Shown: positions 15,790 through 23,157 of the stretch, piece after piece
Layout: every line of letters starts with the position of its first letter
Position numbering within the stretch: position 1 is the first letter of the stretch
From: a virus
Reading direction: 5' to 3' (one strand)
DNA length: 30,831 bases
IMG/VR virus record: IMGVR_UViG_3300028553_002403
Span: 1 to 30,831 of that record
Notes under the pieces: generated by a model
What the model was told of the DNA's origin: nothing
The model's input: only the letters and a program-made list of their open reading frames with translations
The model's database searches: none
Position numbers and translations under genes: made by a program

Positions 15790-16572
15790 TCAGATTTCTG
15801 TGACTTTCTTACCGGAAGATAGTGCAGCAGTACGGGCAAACCCACCTTTGGTAGAAATAATAGTACCACACCTTCTTAGAAGGAAGAAATCTTGAAAAGA
15901 TTTTATGAACCCCTTGTAACTGCAGCCTGGTCTATCCATGTGCTCTGTTTCATTAGATGTGCATAGAACATTCATCTTTGTTTTAATAAATTGAGTGAAC
16001 TTGGTGCTATCTGTGCAAATAAAGAGATTGTTTGTTAGAGCATTTTGCATGAAGTGTGTGATTCTCTCTAACATATAGTCGAAACTAATATCTCTATTAA
16101 AGTCAGAATCACTCCAATTGGAAAGCTGACCGCCAAATCTTGCACACACCCCCACAGTATTTTCATCTGTTAGAAATGGTAGTTCAGGCTCTTTAAAAAG
16201 TTGATTGAAATAATCTTGAAAATTATCTTCAAGCCCCAGATGATCCAAAAAATTAATATTAGTCTTAATGATGCTAATATCTTCTGTAAAAAACTTATCA
16301 GAATTGTTGCGATTGAATTGATCTTTAAAATGTACATAGTTATCATTATCCATGGCAAAATATTGCTTGTGTGATCCGCTAATAGGTCTGGGTAACCAGT
16401 TATATGTATTATGCCCTAATGCAGATTGCAGATTGAAAGGGTATGTCCAATTGATGAAAAAATCTCTGTCCAGTAATCTGGACAAAGCAAAGCAAGATAT
16501 TAGACCTTTGATTCTATCAGCAAGCCCACCTGCAGGACGTTCAGTGCAGTCATACACTATGCACTTTTTCAT
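15790..16572 (-). CDS. Fucosyltransferase-like glycosyltransferase
   Basis: A 260-residue protein with features of the GT11/GT23/NodZ-like GT-B superfamily: GGLADRIKGLISCFALSRLLDRDF near the N-terminus, VGVCARFGGQL in the middle, LFICTDSTKF, and GTIISTKGGFARTAALSSG near the C-terminus. These enzymes usually transfer fucose or a related deoxy-hexose from a GDP donor. It lies upstream of phoH in the same direction and is divergent from queE. Substrate unknown. Confidence 0.7.
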   Translation of the reverse strand: MKKCIVYDCTERPAGGLADRIKGLISCFALSRLLDRDFFINWTYPFNLQSALGHNTYNWLPRPISGSHKQYFAMDNDNYVHFKDQFNRNNSDKFFTEDISIIKTNINFLDHLGLEDNFQDYFNQLFKEPELPFLTDENTVGVCARFGGQLSNWSDSDFNRDISFDYMLERITHFMQNALTNNLFICTDSTKFTQFIKTKMNVLCTSNETEHMDRPGCSYKGFIKSFQDFFLLRRCGTIISTKGGFARTAALSSGKKVTEI

Positions 16573-16573
16573 A

Positions 16574-16601
16574 TTGAATTATAATACACATACATTATAA
16601 T
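16574..16601 (+). promoter_or_regulatory. Sigma70-like promoter of queE, 6 nt before ATG
   Basis: TTGAAT (16574-16579), 16 bp, TATAAT (16596-16601), then AATTCA and ATG. This leaves essentially no leader. Confidence 0.6.
16578..16583 (-). promoter_or_regulatory. TATAAT box, 5 nt before ATG at 16572
   Basis: On the minus strand TATAAT, then TCAAT, then ATG. A TTGAAT lies 19 bp further upstream. It forms an imperfect inverted repeat with the queE promoter. Confidence 0.5.
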
Positions 16602-16607
16602 AATTCA

Positions 16608-17354
16608 ATGAGCAAAGAGACAATAATTTTCTTAAGTGATGATAAAGTATTCTATACCCTTGAAGGTGAAGGTGAGTATGTAGGGCATCCGTCTGTCTTC
16701 ATGAGACTATCCATGTGCAATTTAACATGCAAGGGGTTTGCATCAGCAGATTCACCCAATGGTTGTGATAGTTTTATCAGCTGGTCTGTTAAGAATAGAA
16801 TGACATGTAGCGAAGTTTTAGATCATATGGATGATGAAGGGTTTACAAAACATCTTCGCAATGGTGCAATATGGAAAATAACTGGTGGGGAGCCCTTGAT
16901 TCAGCAGAAGGCATTATTGGATCTGGTGAGAGATTTTGTCAAAAGAAATGGCTTCATACCACACATAGATTTTGAAACCAATGCAACCATTCAACCTGAT
17001 GATGCCTGGAAGGCTTACAAGGTGACGTATACTACTTCACCTAAACTCTCCAATAATGGGGATCCAGTGGAGAAGAGATACAAGCCAGCTGTTCTGAGAT
17101 GGCATGTTGAAAACAATTCAGGCTTCAAGTTTGTTGTGAGTTCACAGAAGGATATGGACGAAATTTTTGAGAGATATATCAATGATCCAGATGTATTAAT
17201 ACCACCTCATAGGGTGTGGCTCATGCCTTGTTGCGGTAGCAGAAAGGAGCACATTGACGTTGCTCCAGTTATAGCAGATATCTGCAAGAATCATGGGTTT
17301 AAGTTTAGCCCACGATTGCAATTAATTATTTGGGATAAAGCTCTTAAGGTTTAA
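16608..17354 (+). CDS. queE: 7-carboxy-7-deazaguanine synthase, radical SAM
   Basis: A 248-residue QueE: FYTLEGEGEYVGHPSVFMRLSMCNLTC, then IWKITGGEPLIQQ (SAM-binding GGE) and HIDFETNAT. The iron-sulfur cysteines are Cys37, Cys41 and Cys53, giving C-x3-C-x11-C instead of the radical SAM standard C-x3-C-x2-C; an insert separates the second and third. The enzyme converts 6-carboxytetrahydropterin to 7-carboxy-7-deazaguanine. Later elements YTTSPKLSNNGDP and VWLMPCCGS are typical of the family. It is divergent from the fucosyltransferase-like gene with abutting promoters. Confidence 0.9.
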   Translation: MSKETIIFLSDDKVFYTLEGEGEYVGHPSVFMRLSMCNLTCKGFASADSPNGCDSFISWSVKNRMTCSEVLDHMDDEGFTKHLRNGAIWKITGGEPLIQQKALLDLVRDFVKRNGFIPHIDFETNATIQPDDAWKAYKVTYTTSPKLSNNGDPVEKRYKPAVLRWHVENNSGFKFVVSSQKDMDEIFERYINDPDVLIPPHRVWLMPCCGSRKEHIDVAPVIADICKNHGFKFSPRLQLIIWDKALKV

Positions 17355-17357
17355 CCG

Positions 17358-17365
17358 CATAAATA
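17358..17365 (+). promoter_or_regulatory. Late promoter, 4 nt before GTG at 17370
   Basis: CATAAATA, then ATAT, then GTG, in the 15-bp gap after queE. Confidence 0.75.
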
Positions 17366-17369
17366 ATAT

Positions 17370-18176
17370 GTGGTTACGTTCTCTAGATTTGTAGAAAATT
17401 TTGCTGTTGGTAAGACCAATTCCATCACTGGCAGTGGTCCAAGTGCGGCCAAGGTGGGTGTGTTGCAATTAAGAGATTTGGACGGTTCGGTGTTGGGTAC
17501 CTATAGTTATGTGAATGGTGGTTATGGTAGAGGATATATTCCATCGGGTGAATACATGATTCAAGCACCGCAACGAGTTAGACCAGATCAATTCAAAGCC
17601 ATGTCCATTGACAATGTTGCATACAAATTTCCTGTGGCCAGTGCCAGCGGGTCAACAGAGATACCTGATTCTAGAGTTCAAAACATACCCACAGGTGATA
17701 ACCCACGTGGAGGTCCCAGAGACGGCATAATGATACACCCTGATGGTGGTTCACGCGGCACAATGGGGTGCATTGGCATACAAGGTGGCGGTGATGTACA
17801 GAAAGATTTTTATGAAAAATTAAAATATCTTGTTAATAATAATGGTGGTTCATATCCTTTGAGATTTGACACTGGAGAAATATCTGTTGGTCCAGAGAGT
17901 CAACCACCAGTGCAGCAAAGTGAACAACCAGAGCAAACACCACAGCAGCCAGCAGAACCTGCAGATGTACTACAACAAGCCTCACTCTCGGATACAAATG
18001 CTCCCAAGGCCATGGCATTTACCCCGCAAGAGGATGGTATTACACAACCTTCACCTGAACCAGATGAAGTACCAGTGCAACAAAATGAGCCAGAACCAGT
18101 TACAGTGCAACCAGTTAAAACATACAAACATAAAAGCACACAAGAGTTTATAGATAAATTAAATCAAATTAAATAA
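17370..18176 (+). CDS. L,D-transpeptidase-like / peptidoglycan-active protein with capsid-targeting-like N-terminus
   Basis: A 268-residue protein. The start MVTFSRFVEN mimics the T4 capsid-targeting sequence. Residues 30-170 form a beta-rich domain with GRGYIPSGEYMIQAP, then DGIMIHPDGGSRGTMGCIGIQG: His123 and Cys134 in the H-x(10)-C order with a GC-I core. This resembles the YkuD-type L,D-transpeptidase and DUF2778/DUF5675-like folds, in which the Cys attacks peptidoglycan stem peptides. The C-terminal 95 residues are Pro/Gln/Glu-rich. GTG is the only usable start before the motif and lies 4 nt after the late octamer. A role in crossing or editing the host wall during entry is inferred. Confidence 0.65.
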   Translation: MVTFSRFVENFAVGKTNSITGSGPSAAKVGVLQLRDLDGSVLGTYSYVNGGYGRGYIPSGEYMIQAPQRVRPDQFKAMSIDNVAYKFPVASASGSTEIPDSRVQNIPTGDNPRGGPRDGIMIHPDGGSRGTMGCIGIQGGGDVQKDFYEKLKYLVNNNGGSYPLRFDTGEISVGPESQPPVQQSEQPEQTPQQPAEPADVLQQASLSDTNAPKAMAFTPQEDGITQPSPEPDEVPVQQNEPEPVTVQPVKTYKHKSTQEFIDKLNQIK

Positions 18177-18179
18177 ATA
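18172..18179 (+). promoter_or_regulatory. Late promoter, 4 nt before ATG at 18184
   Basis: AATAAATA, then TAGT, then ATG. It overlaps the stop codon of the upstream gene. Confidence 0.75.
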
Positions 18180-18183
18180 TAGT

Positions 18184-19050
18184 ATGAACACATCTACCTC
18201 TAAGACAATTTACTCATTATACAGAGAACATGTTCTAACTGAAGCTGCTAATAATTTCGATAGACAAAAATTTATGGAGAAACTATCCAAAAAATCAGAA
18301 ATTTTTAGAGACACTCTCATGGACATAGCTACAAAAATTGACATGACTGAGAAGGATCAAGCCGAGGCTATAGATGAAGTGTTTGTTGCTGCACAGGAAA
18401 ATATTAATCAATTCATTGTAGGTTATAAATCAGAGATAGAGAATGCAATTAAAAATAATCAATATTCAACACAAGGGTTGGTTGATGATTTGAACACAGC
18501 ATTTAGCAGCTACTTGGGTAAGGTGGCAAAAATAAATGGACCAAATGAATGGAAGTTGCAGTTTCCGTCTCCTTCAAATTACTATCCACAGAACAAAACA
18601 CAACAACAAGCTAGCACACCACCAACAACCCAGCAGCCTGCACCACCAGCACAAGCCTTCAACCCAACAGCACAAAATTCTACACAAACCCCACAGCCAC
18701 TGACACCATCCAAAAATGTTCCTGGGGCTGTGCCGCTCACTCCCTCACAACCACTATCGCAGCAGCAGTTGAATCCTTTCACCGGTCAACCTGTAGTGCC
18801 TGTACAAAATACGCAAAATCAAAATATTAATTTGAATCCTTTTGCAAATACCTTCAAACCTGGACCTGGTAGCGCGGCCACCTATGCTCCAAAATCAGGT
18901 CCACTGACTGGCACACAGCAGCCTGTGTACCCCACAAGAAATCAGGCTTATGCTCAAAAAGAAGCTGGTCAAGCACCGCTCGCTAACACAGGCAATGTGT
19001 TGGCAGATTTTAACAGAAGAAGAGCTTACCTTTCAGGCAGAGGATACTAA
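18184..19050 (+). CDS. Probable internal virion protein with Pro/Gln-rich tail
   Basis: A 288-residue protein. The N-terminus ends in HVLTE followed by Ala (L-T-E at 18-20), an excellent prohead-protease site. Residues 20-120 are helical and charged; residues about 130-260 are a low-complexity Pro/Gln/Thr/Asn region (repeated QP, TP and NPF motifs), followed by FNRRRAYLSGRGY. The composition resembles scaffold or internal proteins. The stop overlaps the next ATG (TAATG), which has an AGAGGA Shine-Dalgarno. No enzymatic motif. Confidence 0.7.
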   Translation: MNTSTSKTIYSLYREHVLTEAANNFDRQKFMEKLSKKSEIFRDTLMDIATKIDMTEKDQAEAIDEVFVAAQENINQFIVGYKSEIENAIKNNQYSTQGLVDDLNTAFSSYLGKVAKINGPNEWKLQFPSPSNYYPQNKTQQQASTPPTTQQPAPPAQAFNPTAQNSTQTPQPLTPSKNVPGAVPLTPSQPLSQQQLNPFTGQPVVPVQNTQNQNINLNPFANTFKPGPGSAATYAPKSGPLTGTQQPVYPTRNQAYAQKEAGQAPLANTGNVLADFNRRRAYLSGRGY

Positions 19051-20735
19051 TGACTTTTAATGAACTATTAAAACTAGCTACAGAAGCCTCACTTAGCACC
19101 GGTGCAGCTGCACCTGGCATAGGTTCAAATCTGGCCAGTGGTGCAGCAACACTGCAATCTTTAAACCCTGCACAAAAGGGAAAGCTGGAATTGCCTGTGC
19201 CGGGCATGGACAATCCAGAGTTCAATATTAGCGGTCTGGAAGAATTTTTTATTGAATTCGCAAAAGTATTAGACCCAACTGGTGTATTGAGTTATAAAGA
19301 TACTTTGGTTGCAGCAGGTAAAATGTATGATGAATTTTCAAAGATGTCTAACAAACAAGAAAATAATTTCTGGTTATCATTCTTAATATTTGTACTGTGT
19401 GTTTATTCCTCTCTGCCTAATGTGGGACTATTAGTCGGTGGCATAGGGGGGCTTGTGCAATACACTGGCAAAGCTGGTGCAAGGCTTGCAAGGCAACAGC
19501 TATCAAAAGGAATATCTGAAGAAGCGGTGAAAGAGATGGGAATAATTGCCCGCACTACTGAAGATCATTTTAAAAAGAATCCTCAACAGCTCACAGGTAT
19601 TATTGATTTTGCCTCTAAGCATAATTTAATAGAACCTGAAGCTTCAGCAACTATAAAAAATTATTTTTTAAAGAATCCTGAATATGCAAAGAGAGTGGAC
19701 CAAATGCCATCTCTTCCAGATTATTTTGAGAATCCTACTCTGCTTGATAACACAATTAAAGCATACGAGAATAAACTTGCAGGTAAGATGGACGGTGACA
19801 AGCTTATACGGCATAACGAACTGGTACGCAAGAAAACGGATAAAGGTTTAACTATACCTGAAGAAAGAGAATTGATGAATTTAAATAAAAAAACGGAATT
19901 GAGTGAATATGATTTGAAGAATTATGAGGAGGCCTTATACGCGAAGAATATCCAAAAAATGGCAGATCAACCCGGGCCAGAGACATTGCCACAAGTAGCA
20001 GGCAAAGCAATGAAATCGCAATCACAATTTAAACCAGATCCAGCATCATCTGGTCTCTCCAGAGCTGCACAGAGTATTTACGGAAAATCTACAGGCAACT
20101 ATTATGGCATTACTGGTGTCAAGGGTAATGTAATAGCTCCACCTAGCCCGGGCATATCCGGTGTAGGCAGGGGCCTAATTACACCTTCACAGGCAAAGGT
20201 AAGATTGGGTAAGAATATTGCTGCAGGTTATGGACCCATGAACGAACCCACACAGGGAGGTGGCACGAGCGATGTTTCACCCACATATAAGCCAGCCAAA
20301 CAACAACCAGGTCAAATACCTGCATATAATTACGAGGTGCAACCAATTCCAATATCTGCTCCAGTTTCAACTAACTTGCCTCCAGTGATGCAGCCACCTG
20401 TAAGAGTACCTGCAGGTAGCAAGCCTGCAGGTGTGAGGTTTGCTCCTCTGTACCAGGGATCTGCTGGAGCAACCAAAGAGGAACCCCTGGGTAGATATAC
20501 ACCTGGTGCCAAGGATTATTCTACCCCTGATAAAACCATGCAGCTGTATGCCAAAAATAAAGAAGAGACTGATGTGGATAGTTCGGCAGGACCAATGCCT
20601 TTGTTTCAGCAGCTTAGTGTCCAAAAGCATAATGATGCCGAACAGAAAGAAAGAACTACCCGAGAAACCAGAGATGAGACCAAAAAACAGATCAAATCTT
20701 TCAAAGAAAGAATGAAAGAACAAGATAACAAATAA
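19050..20735 (+). CDS. Large virion-associated protein with hydrophobic segment
   Basis: A 561-residue protein. The N-terminus MTFNELLKLATEASL has the targeting-like pattern, although the residue three before the candidate cut is Ala. Residues about 107-136 (NFWLSFLIFVLCVY, then VGLLVGGIGGLVQY) form one long or two short hydrophobic segments. Residues 150-300 are helical and charged; residues 330-490 are Pro/Gly-rich and probably disordered; the last 50 residues are strongly charged (KERTTRETRDETKKQIKS). It could be an ejected, membrane-inserting internal protein, but no homologue is recognised. It has a good Shine-Dalgarno inside the end of the preceding gene. Confidence 0.7.
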   Translation: MTFNELLKLATEASLSTGAAAPGIGSNLASGAATLQSLNPAQKGKLELPVPGMDNPEFNISGLEEFFIEFAKVLDPTGVLSYKDTLVAAGKMYDEFSKMSNKQENNFWLSFLIFVLCVYSSLPNVGLLVGGIGGLVQYTGKAGARLARQQLSKGISEEAVKEMGIIARTTEDHFKKNPQQLTGIIDFASKHNLIEPEASATIKNYFLKNPEYAKRVDQMPSLPDYFENPTLLDNTIKAYENKLAGKMDGDKLIRHNELVRKKTDKGLTIPEERELMNLNKKTELSEYDLKNYEEALYAKNIQKMADQPGPETLPQVAGKAMKSQSQFKPDPASSGLSRAAQSIYGKSTGNYYGITGVKGNVIAPPSPGISGVGRGLITPSQAKVRLGKNIAAGYGPMNEPTQGGGTSDVSPTYKPAKQQPGQIPAYNYEVQPIPISAPVSTNLPPVMQPPVRVPAGSKPAGVRFAPLYQGSAGATKEEPLGRYTPGAKDYSTPDKTMQLYAKNKEETDVDSSAGPMPLFQQLSVQKHNDAEQKERTTRETRDETKKQIKSFKERMKEQDNK

Positions 20736-20762
20736 TAAGTCTTGATTTAGAGCAACAAAACA

Positions 20763-20768
20763 TATAAT
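20763..20768 (+). promoter_or_regulatory. TATAAT box, 6 nt before ATG at 20775
   Basis: TATAAT, then TAAGTT, then ATG. A TTGATT lies 15 bp upstream, a weak -35. Confidence 0.5.
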
Positions 20769-20774
20769 TAAGTT

Positions 20775-21485
20775 ATGAGGATATCTTTTAGCGGGGCTGC
20801 AAGCACAGGCAAGACAACTACATTCAAAGCATTTCTAGAGAAATGGCCAAATTATAAAACACTGCAATCTGACTACAGACATCTGATAAGAGGCAATAAA
20901 CACAGCAAGCACACTGATAAAAAAACTCAAAAAAATATTCTGGAATTCATGTGTAATGCGCAAAAGGGCTTCACATTGCATGATAACATTGCTTACGACA
21001 GATGCCCCCTGGATAATCTCGTTTACACATTGTGGGCTTATGAGAAAGGTATCAAAGGCTTCAATGAGAAGTTTGTAACTGATTGCATGGAGATTGTCGG
21101 TGAAAGTATGAAAGCGTTGGATATTATTTTTCTGTGTACCAGGGATTTGATGGGTCCTGCGGAAAGCAATGGCAAGAGAGAATCAGACCCAGTATATATT
21201 TCGGAAACTGATAATATATTCAAAGCTATCTCCAGACAGCTTTCCACTGGGAAATCACCCATTTTTCCGCATGGTGACAGCCCAGCAGTTATTGAGATTC
21301 ATGGCAATACAGAGGAGAGAATGGCACAGGTTGCTCTCTATGTTACTGCAGAGGGCACCATGTATGGGGAAGAACAGAGCATAGTCAATTTTGATGAATT
21401 GCTGAAAATGAAATCTCTCATCAACGAACAACACGGTCAAATTAAACAAGACACGCAATTACCCATCATTGATCCCAATAAATAA
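20775..21485 (+). CDS. P-loop NTPase/kinase, AAA_28 (NadR-kinase)-like
   Basis: A 236-residue protein beginning directly with a Walker A loop, FSGAASTGKTT (Gly7...Lys13-Thr14). NIAYDRCPLDNLVYTLWA (D-R, as in nucleoside-kinase LID/substrate regions) and DIIFLCTRDL (Walker B-like end of a strand) follow. This arrangement is that of the AAA_28 family, which includes the ribosylnicotinamide kinase domain of NadR and other small-molecule kinases. The C-terminal 45 residues are extra. The substrate is unknown. Its promoter is of the TATAAT type, unlike the late genes around it. Confidence 0.65.
   Translation: MRISFSGAASTGKTTTFKAFLEKWPNYKTLQSDYRHLIRGNKHSKHTDKKTQKNILEFMCNAQKGFTLHDNIAYDRCPLDNLVYTLWAYEKGIKGFNEKFVTDCMEIVGESMKALDIIFLCTRDLMGPAESNGKRESDPVYISETDNIFKAISRQLSTGKSPIFPHGDSPAVIEIHGNTEERMAQVALYVTAEGTMYGEEQSIVNFDELLKMKSLINEQHGQIKQDTQLPIIDPNK
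21477..21484 (+). promoter_or_regulatory. Late promoter, 4 nt before ATG at 21489
   Basis: AATAAATA, then ATGT, then ATG. It overlaps the end of the kinase-like gene. Confidence 0.75.
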
Positions 21486-21488
21486 TGT

Positions 21489-21707
21489 ATGAGCTTTAAT
21501 AGAGAATTCAGTAAACTCTATGAAAACTTTTCTTCCATAAAAGTTACAAACAGATTGTTTTACCCCCGTTCAAAGAATTTTAATCTGTCACCTCAATTCA
21601 TCCATGCCTTTAAACAGGAGTACAAGAGGTTGAAAGAACAGGGACTTACAGACAAGGGGATAATGCAGAGCATTGCTAAAGCATTGTTCTTCCACGCAAA
21701 GAATTAA
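21489..21707 (+). CDS. Small basic late protein
   Basis: A 72-residue basic protein, MSFNREFSKLYENFSS at the start, with L-Y-E followed by Asn at 10-12 as a possible processing site. The C-terminal half (FIHAFKQEYKRLKEQGLTDKGIMQSIAKALFF) is a helical, helix-turn-helix-sized segment. A late octamer at exactly 4 nt supports expression. It converges on the fibre-like gene with a 4-bp overlap. Function unknown. Confidence 0.65.
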   Translation: MSFNREFSKLYENFSSIKVTNRLFYPRSKNFNLSPQFIHAFKQEYKRLKEQGLTDKGIMQSIAKALFFHAKN

Positions 21708-22282
21708 TAAGGCGTACAGATAGTATAATAAATGGTAACAGGGGAGGCAAGAGATGTTGTGCAGCTAATAACAAAACTGAAGCTAGAATTACCAGCACCA
21801 CCATTTGTAATAGAAGATATATAGAATTGCGCACCAGAATTTCCGGGCACACTGGTCATCATGAGATTGATGTCTGACTGAGTAATAATAGCATTGCTGG
21901 GCTTGGTCAGTGCACCTATAGAGGCAGTGGAGGTCACTGTAGTATTGCCTTTGTAGCAGAAGATATTGTAACTATTGGCAATGGGTGTGGTGGAAGTGGT
22001 GAGTGTGATGCTGGGGGTTCTGGCCATTATATTGCCACTGGCAGTAACCAAATCTGTATTTGCCTGAGTCTTGTCTGTAGTGGCTTGAGAGCTTAGATTA
22101 TTGACGTTAGTACTCAGAGTTTCAAGACTGCTGTAAAAACTAACATTATTTGGACCTAAAACAAAATCAATAAAATCAATAACGTTAGTCCCTTGTTCAT
22201 TCTCTACAATGAGAAAGTTACCATTGGTAATTTCTTCTATTTGATTTAGATCCTTTATATTTACATTATTATAAACGGCCAT
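21704..22282 (-). CDS. Fibre-like structural protein
   Basis: A 192-residue protein whose N-terminus (NVNIKDLNQIEEITNGNFLIVENEQGTNVIDFIDFVLG) matches the attachment block found at the start of several fibre or appendage proteins of marine T4-like phages. A short coiled-coil-like stretch (LETLSTNVNNLSSQATTDKTQ) follows, then a Ser/Thr-rich, beta-prone C-terminus. It is preceded by TATAAATA, the exact T4 late consensus, 4 nt before ATG. Likely a short appendage or adaptor; which one is unclear. Confidence 0.7.
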   Translation of the reverse strand: MAVYNNVNIKDLNQIEEITNGNFLIVENEQGTNVIDFIDFVLGPNNVSFYSSLETLSTNVNNLSSQATTDKTQANTDLVTASGNIMARTPSITLTTSTTPIANSYNIFCYKGNTTVTSTASIGALTKPSNAIITQSDINLMMTSVPGNSGAQFYISSITNGGAGNSSFSFVISCTTSLASPVTIYYTICTPY

Positions 22283-22286
22283 ACCT

Positions 22287-22294
22287 TATTTATA
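22287..22294 (-). promoter_or_regulatory. Late promoter (exact T4 consensus), 4 nt before ATG at 22282
   Basis: On the minus strand TATAAATA, then AGGT, then ATG. This is the only copy in the series with the full T4 octamer. Confidence 0.85.
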
Positions 22295-22341
22295 CAGCTC
22301 CATAATGTTGCAATATGTATATTGTATATTAAAATAGCTGC

Positions 22342-23157
22342 GTGATTGGTGTTGGCATAGTAACATGTAACAGGCCAGAATTCCTGGTTAAATGTCTCAA
22401 TAGCATGCCTGAATGTGTTGAGCTGGTTGTAGTTAATGATGGTGACAATATACCTAAAAACATTGTTAAAAGATTTAGCCGTAAGAATACATACGATTTG
22501 ATACAGAATGAAAAGAATTTAGGTGTGGGCAAATCAAAGAATGTATTGTTCAGGCACCTCATCAACAAAGGCTGCACAGATATTTTTATAATAGAAGATG
22601 ACATAGTAGTCAAAGATCCCTCAGTGTTTGATGAATACATTAGGGCAAGAAAAGTTACCGGTATACAGCATTTTTGCTTTGGTTACCATGGACCGGCAAA
22701 TAAGAACGGAATATCAGGTGGTAAGCCGGTACCGCGGTTCATTGTTGATTATGGTGATGTGAAGGTGGCAATCAACATGCATAGCGTGGGGGCATTTTGT
22801 TACTATACCAAGGAAGTGTTACAGGATGTGGGCCTGATAGATGAAGAGTATACCAATGCCTTTGAACATGTGGATCACGATTACAGAATCCACAAAGCAG
22901 GGTACTCCACACCATATTGGAATTTTCCAGATATTGCTAACAGCATGGACTATCTCGATGAAATAGAATGCTCTGAGAAGAGCAGTTCCATTAAACATAG
23001 AAAGGATTGGATGGATAATATTAAGAGTGGTGTTGAGAAATTCAGGCAAAAACATGGCTATCTGCCTGCTTGGCAGGGCTGTGTGCCAGATTCCACTACA
23101 GATGAAGTTAAGAAAATAATGAAAGAGATTCACAGAAAATATGCTAATAAAACCTAG
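22342..23157 (+). CDS. Glycosyltransferase family 2-like
   Basis: A 271-residue GT-A enzyme: GVGIVTCNRPEFLVKCLNS at the start, VVVNDGDN, NLGVGKSKNVLFRHL, then FIIEDDIVVKD (metal-binding D-D) and FEHVDHDYRIHKAGY (acceptor-side acidic motif). These are GT2 hallmarks. The start is a GTG with little upstream signal. The gene opens the glycan island and overlaps GMP reductase by 17 bp. Confidence 0.85.
   Translation: MIGVGIVTCNRPEFLVKCLNSMPECVELVVVNDGDNIPKNIVKRFSRKNTYDLIQNEKNLGVGKSKNVLFRHLINKGCTDIFIIEDDIVVKDPSVFDEYIRARKVTGIQHFCFGYHGPANKNGISGGKPVPRFIVDYGDVKVAINMHSVGAFCYYTKEVLQDVGLIDEEYTNAFEHVDHDYRIHKAGYSTPYWNFPDIANSMDYLDEIECSEKSSSIKHRKDWMDNIKSGVEKFRQKHGYLPAWQGCVPDSTTDEVKKIMKEIHRKYANKT

Noticed and set aside
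17866-18153. Gln/His-rich frames on both strands in the tail of the transpeptidase-like gene
   Set aside because: Out-of-frame readings of a Pro/Gln low-complexity repeat region.
18600-18990. Repeat array in the Pro/Gln-rich region, considered as CRISPR or tandem repeat
   Set aside because: No regular unit or spacer; it is codon-level low complexity in a coding frame.
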